47,837 nt of DNA. It comes from Candidatus Omnitrophota bacterium (lineage in GTDB: Bacteria; Omnitrophota; Gorgyraeia; Gygaellales; Profunditerraquicolaceae). The notes under the pieces were generated by a model. It was not told the origin of the DNA and did not search any database. It saw only the letters and a program-made list of their open reading frames with translations. Where the stretch lies: the NCBI GenBank assembly GCA_029561735.1, contig JAKQWZ010000004.1, positions 1-47,837 on the forward strand, read 5' to 3'. The position numbers and the translations under genes are program-made. Position 1 is the first letter of the stretch; each line of letters starts with the position of its first letter. Of the stretch, positions 45,060 to 47,837 are shown one piece after another.

Positions 45060-45106
45060 AATCTTACATTCCCGGAATTGGAGGGCAAGGGGTGTAAGAT
45101 TTTTTT
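45060..45106 (+). terminator. Hairpin plus T-run upstream of the CBM-like gene
   Basis: AATCTTACA (45060-45068) and TGTAAGATT (45093-45101) form a perfect 9-bp stem with CCC/GGG pairing possible inside, followed by a run of seven T. It could end the gltX-lipoprotein transcript or act as an attenuator in the leader of the following gene. The remainder of the 248-base gap contains an ACGTAA/TTACGT inverted pair (44937-44966) and no gene. Confidence 0.55.
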
Positions 45107-45146
45107 ATAGATAGATAGGATTAAACAATTATCAGGAGGAATTACA

Positions 45147-46235
45147 ATGAAAAAGGCATATTTATTCTTACTTTGTGCAGCAATCAGCTTAGGGCTTGTT
45201 ACACAAGCATACGCCGCAACCAATCTTTTAAGGAATTCTAGTTTTGAAACTGTGGATGCGGTTGGTAATTTTGCAGGTTGGCAGAAGGTAAATGGAGATG
45301 GTGAATTTGTGTTTGCGGATACAGAAGTCCGCTACGCCGGGACAAAAAGCGTTAAAGTGGCTATTATAGAGATGCCGGGCGGCACAATTGATTATTATAA
45401 CAATCTGGTGCAGACCGTTAATTATCCTGCCGGTGTTCCTTTGAACGCCCGCGTTTACATTAAGCCGGGTTTTAATCCTATGTCTAATGCCCGCGCAGGT
45501 ATGATTGTAACGTTTTTAGATGGCCAGGGAAGAGAAATCCCTAACAGTAAGGTTGAGGTTAAGACTGGAGGTACATCAAATTGGAGGGCTTTAAGGGCCA
45601 GTATTCCATTAACTCCGGCAGGTACCGCAAAGGTCAGCTTTACCCTTTATGTCTGGGCAGCCAGAGCTGATGCTTTAAGCGTAGGCGGGGCAGCTAATTT
45701 TGATGCTGCGTATCTTGCTCAGGAGTATAAGCCTGTACCGCTTAACGCAAAGCTTTTAAACGGCGGTTTTGAAAACGGGGTTATTGATTGGGTTGAGGCG
45801 GATTATCCGTCTAAGGCCAGCAATACAGTTGTCAGGTTCGGCCTGTTATCTATGCAAAAAAAGATCGCCAGATTAACAAATGCCACAGGCCAGTTAATTG
45901 ATTTTTACAGTAGCTCTTATCAGGATGTAGCCTGCACGAGCGGTAAAAAGGTAGTGGCCTCCACAGTAGTAAAAACAGAATTTCTAAAACCTAATACCGT
46001 TGCTACGCTTAGGGTGTATTGTTATAATGCCAGCGGCACTATTTTGCGCCGCGATTCCAAGTATGTGTATAATACGACTGATTGGAAGAGGCTGACAATT
46101 ACTATCCCGAGCACCCCTGCTGGTACGGCAAGGCTGCGTTATGTGCTTTATGTATGGGGTAAGCCCGGGCAGGACGCAGGAAAGTCTGCTTACTTTGACG
46201 GTAGTACTTTAACTATTACAACGCCTGCTTCGTAA
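45147..46235 (+). CDS. Secreted protein with two tandem carbohydrate-binding-like modules
   Basis: The 362-residue protein has a clear signal peptide ending AYA (about residue 23). Two related halves follow: each opens with a LL(R)N-x-x-FE motif (NLLRNSSFE near 26; KLLNGGFE near 200) and a nearby Trp, and closes with TPAGTA...LYVW (about 155-170 and 330-345). This is the jelly-roll pattern of CBM4/9/22-like modules. No catalytic domain, anchor or sorting signal is seen. An AGGAGG ribosome-binding site precedes it, and a strong terminator follows. It may bind extracellular or cell-surface polysaccharide. Confidence 0.7.
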   Translation: MKKAYLFLLCAAISLGLVTQAYAATNLLRNSSFETVDAVGNFAGWQKVNGDGEFVFADTEVRYAGTKSVKVAIIEMPGGTIDYYNNLVQTVNYPAGVPLNARVYIKPGFNPMSNARAGMIVTFLDGQGREIPNSKVEVKTGGTSNWRALRASIPLTPAGTAKVSFTLYVWAARADALSVGGAANFDAAYLAQEYKPVPLNAKLLNGGFENGVIDWVEADYPSKASNTVVRFGLLSMQKKIARLTNATGQLIDFYSSSYQDVACTSGKKVVASTVVKTEFLKPNTVATLRVYCYNASGTILRRDSKYVYNTTDWKRLTITIPSTPAGTARLRYVLYVWGKPGQDAGKSAYFDGSTLTITTPAS

Positions 46236-46258
46236 GACAATTTTATTATAAAGACAAT

Positions 46259-46292
46259 AAGCCCCGCCTTAAACAGGCGGGGCTTCTTTTTT
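46259..46292 (+). terminator. Rho-independent terminator
   Basis: AAGCCCCGCCT (46259-46269) and AGGCGGGGCTT (46275-46285) form a perfect 11-bp stem with a 5-base loop, followed by CTTTTTT. It ends the CBM-like gene. Confidence 0.92.
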
Positions 46293-46358
46293 AGAATTGA
46301 CACGGTCTTAAGCCCGTAGTATTATTAACTTGCCTTTAATTCGCTTATAAATTTAACT

Positions 46359-46430
46359 TGCCCTGTCGTCTAATTGGTAGGACTTCAGACTCTGGATCTG
46401 ACTATCTTGGTTCGACTCCAAGCGGGGCAG
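46359..46430 (+). tRNA. tRNA-Gln (anticodon CTG)
   Basis: The acceptor TGCCCTG pairs with CGGGGCA (one T-G pair), the anticodon stem TCAGA/TCTGA encloses CTCTGGA with anticodon CTG, and the T-arm has GGTTCGACTCC. CCA is not encoded. Confidence 0.93.
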
Positions 46431-46457
46431 CTTTTGTTTTAACTATTAAAAGGAGTT

Positions 46458-47153
46458 ATGGATTTCGTAGTAAGTATTATTCAGATGATCCTGCACATGG
46501 ATAAGTATCTGACGATAATTATCCATAATATCGGCAATTGGGTATATCTGTTACTTTTTGGCATAATATTTTGCGAAACAGGCCTGGTTATAACCCCGTT
46601 TTTGCCGGGGGACTCGCTGCTTTTTGCTGTTGGCGCGCTGGCTGCTATAAAGGCTTTTAACTTGGCCGGGTTGTTTATTGTCCTGACAAGCGCGGCTATT
46701 ATCGGAGATAGCGTTAATTATGCTATCGGAAAAAGTTTCGGAGAACTGCTTTTATCCAAAGGCGACCGCTGGTTTTTTAAGAGAAAACACGTTGAGCGCA
46801 CACATAAATTCTATGAAAAACACGGCGGAAAAACTATTATTTTAGCCAGATTTATTCCGATTATACGCACTTTCGCTCCGTTTGTCGCCGGGATAGGCAG
46901 GATGAGTTACTTAAAGTTTTTTATCTATAACGTCAGCGGGGCTGTTCTTTGGGTTCTGGTCTTTGTCTTAGGAGGATATTTTTTCGGCAATATACCGGTG
47001 GTTAAAAACAATTTTTCTCTTGTTATACTGGTAATAATGGCATTTTCGCTTTTACCGGTGGTTTTTGAAATCTGCAGGCATAAATTGCTGGATAATAAAT
47101 TAAAAGCCGAATCTAAAATTATCAGCCGGAAGTTACCCGAAGAACCGGCTTAA
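46458..47153 (+). CDS. DedA-family membrane protein
   Basis: The 231-residue protein has the DedA signature: FCETGLVITPFLPGDSLLF (about 33-51), the second re-entrant motif with ARFIPIIRTFAPFVAGIGRM (about 135-154), and four to five hydrophobic segments. DedA proteins are inner-membrane lipid transporters or flippases, several implicated in undecaprenyl-phosphate recycling and envelope homeostasis. AAAGGAG precedes the ATG. Confidence 0.93.
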   Translation: MDFVVSIIQMILHMDKYLTIIIHNIGNWVYLLLFGIIFCETGLVITPFLPGDSLLFAVGALAAIKAFNLAGLFIVLTSAAIIGDSVNYAIGKSFGELLLSKGDRWFFKRKHVERTHKFYEKHGGKTIILARFIPIIRTFAPFVAGIGRMSYLKFFIYNVSGAVLWVLVFVLGGYFFGNIPVVKNNFSLVILVIMAFSLLPVVFEICRHKLLDNKLKAESKIISRKLPEEPA

Positions 47154-47219
47154 TATACAGCCCTGTCCAGATCCCCCGCATTAATACACCGTCAGCTACT
47201 TCGCTGAGAAAGTATAATT

Positions 47220-47837
47220 ATGATAAATTTTAACCTGTTATTCGATCCGCTTTCTTTATTTTTTGTCTTTGTTATCTGCCTGATATCTGTGCCTTCGGCG
47301 ATATATTCCATAGGGTATTTAAAAGGGCATTATCAGGGCCAAAGAATAACATTGGCCTGGCTCCTGTTGATTATCTTTGCCCTCTCAATGATCTTTGTGG
47401 TTACGGCAGGAAACCTGATGTTTTTCCTGATAGCCTGGGAGATTATGTCTTTAGCCTCGTATTTTCTGGTAACTTTTGATACAAAACATGAAAAGTCCGC
47501 CACAGCCGGAGCAGTCTATATTATAATGACGCATGCCGGAACCGCGTTTCTGATCGCAGCATTTCTTCTCATGTATCGTTATGCTCATTCGTTTGACCTC
47601 TTGGCGATAAGGCAGGCCTGCCTGTCTATGCCGCAGCAGGATAAGAATATATTATTTTGTCTGCTTTTGGTTGGCTTCGGTACCAAAGCCGGAATAGTCC
47701 CTTTGCATATCTGGCTGCCCTATGCCCACCCTCAGGCCCCGAGCCATATTTCCAGTATTATGTCCGGAGTCATGATTAAGACGGCTATTTACGGGATCAT
47801 CCGGTTTATGATATTTACTATCGGCGTGAATTCTTCT
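47220..47837 (+). CDS. Proton-translocating antiporter-like subunit (hydrogenase-4 B / NuoL-M family), 5' part
   Basis: The first 206 residues are visible and run off the right edge. Hydrophobic helices dominate. FLIAWEIMSLASYFLV carries the conserved glutamate of the MrpA/NuoL/M family, and KAGIVPLHIWLPYAHPQAPS the conserved lysine segment. The wording of the second motif is closest to HyfB/HycC of group 4 hydrogenases and formate hydrogenlyase. A ferredoxin-linked, ion-pumping hydrogenase would fit the Kor complex upstream, but the neighbours that would prove it lie outside the window. Confidence 0.82.
   Translation, partial: MINFNLLFDPLSLFFVFVICLISVPSAIYSIGYLKGHYQGQRITLAWLLLIIFALSMIFVVTAGNLMFFLIAWEIMSLASYFLVTFDTKHEKSATAGAVYIIMTHAGTAFLIAAFLLMYRYAHSFDLLAIRQACLSMPQQDKNILFCLLLVGFGTKAGIVPLHIWLPYAHPQAPSHISSIMSGVMIKTAIYGIIRFMIFTIGVNSS

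Overview
The window is a 47.8 kb bacterial chromosomal segment centred on the replication origin. The code is standard, with TGA used as a stop. Lipoprotein, signal-peptide and DedA genes fit a Gram-negative-type cell. Ferredoxin-dependent 2-oxoacid oxidoreductase, a MetV-type C1 protein and a hydrogenase/complex-I-type membrane subunit point to an anaerobe. A very large secreted protein full of linkers and palindromes, together with the metabolic mix, resembles what I remember of Candidatus Omnitrophota (OP3). That assignment is an inference from memory and was not tested.

Layout. (1) 1-6029, minus: one open frame of at least 2009 codons, signal peptide first, with an HEXXH zinc-peptidase signature and two late membrane segments; it runs off the left edge. 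(2) 6241-16699, minus: dnaA, dnaN, dciA, gyrB, gyrA, tRNA-Glu, glmS, rsmI. (3) 16700-17036: the divergent gap with DnaA boxes and opposed promoters, the best candidate for oriC; nearly all genes to the left point left and all to the right point right. (4) 17037-23565, plus: rpmH, yidD, yidC, a Jag N-domain gene, parA, parB, ndk, yicC, gmk, rpoZ, coaC. (5) 23570-24025: tRNA-Cys, tRNA-Leu, a broken tRNA and tRNA-Val, separated by dense palindromes. (6) 24060-30029: thrS, infC, rpmI, rplT, pheS, pheT. (7) 30032-33229: a probable 6S RNA, rarA, a metV-like gene, an iscU-like scaffold gene and 5-formyl-THF cyclo-ligase. (8) 33310-44898: rny, ymdB, a GH39-like secreted protein, xseA, xseB, dxs, korD-A-B-C, gltX and a small lipoprotein. 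(9) 45147-47837: a secreted protein with two CBM-like repeats, a strong terminator, tRNA-Gln, dedA and the start of a proton-translocating antiporter-like subunit.

Two themes stand out. First, several universal proteins are shorter than their families, always by whole domains or segments: ThrRS without TGS, PheT without the B2 tRNA-binding domain, GluRS without part of the acceptor-binding region, Jag reduced to its N-domain, CoaC without CoaB, and RsmI without its C-terminal part. In addition, rnpA and recF are absent from their usual places. Second, short palindromic elements occur between tRNAs, apparently inside the D-loop of a dead tRNA, and in frame within the giant secreted protein. 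I saw no CRISPR array, insertion sequence, prophage or obvious defence system.
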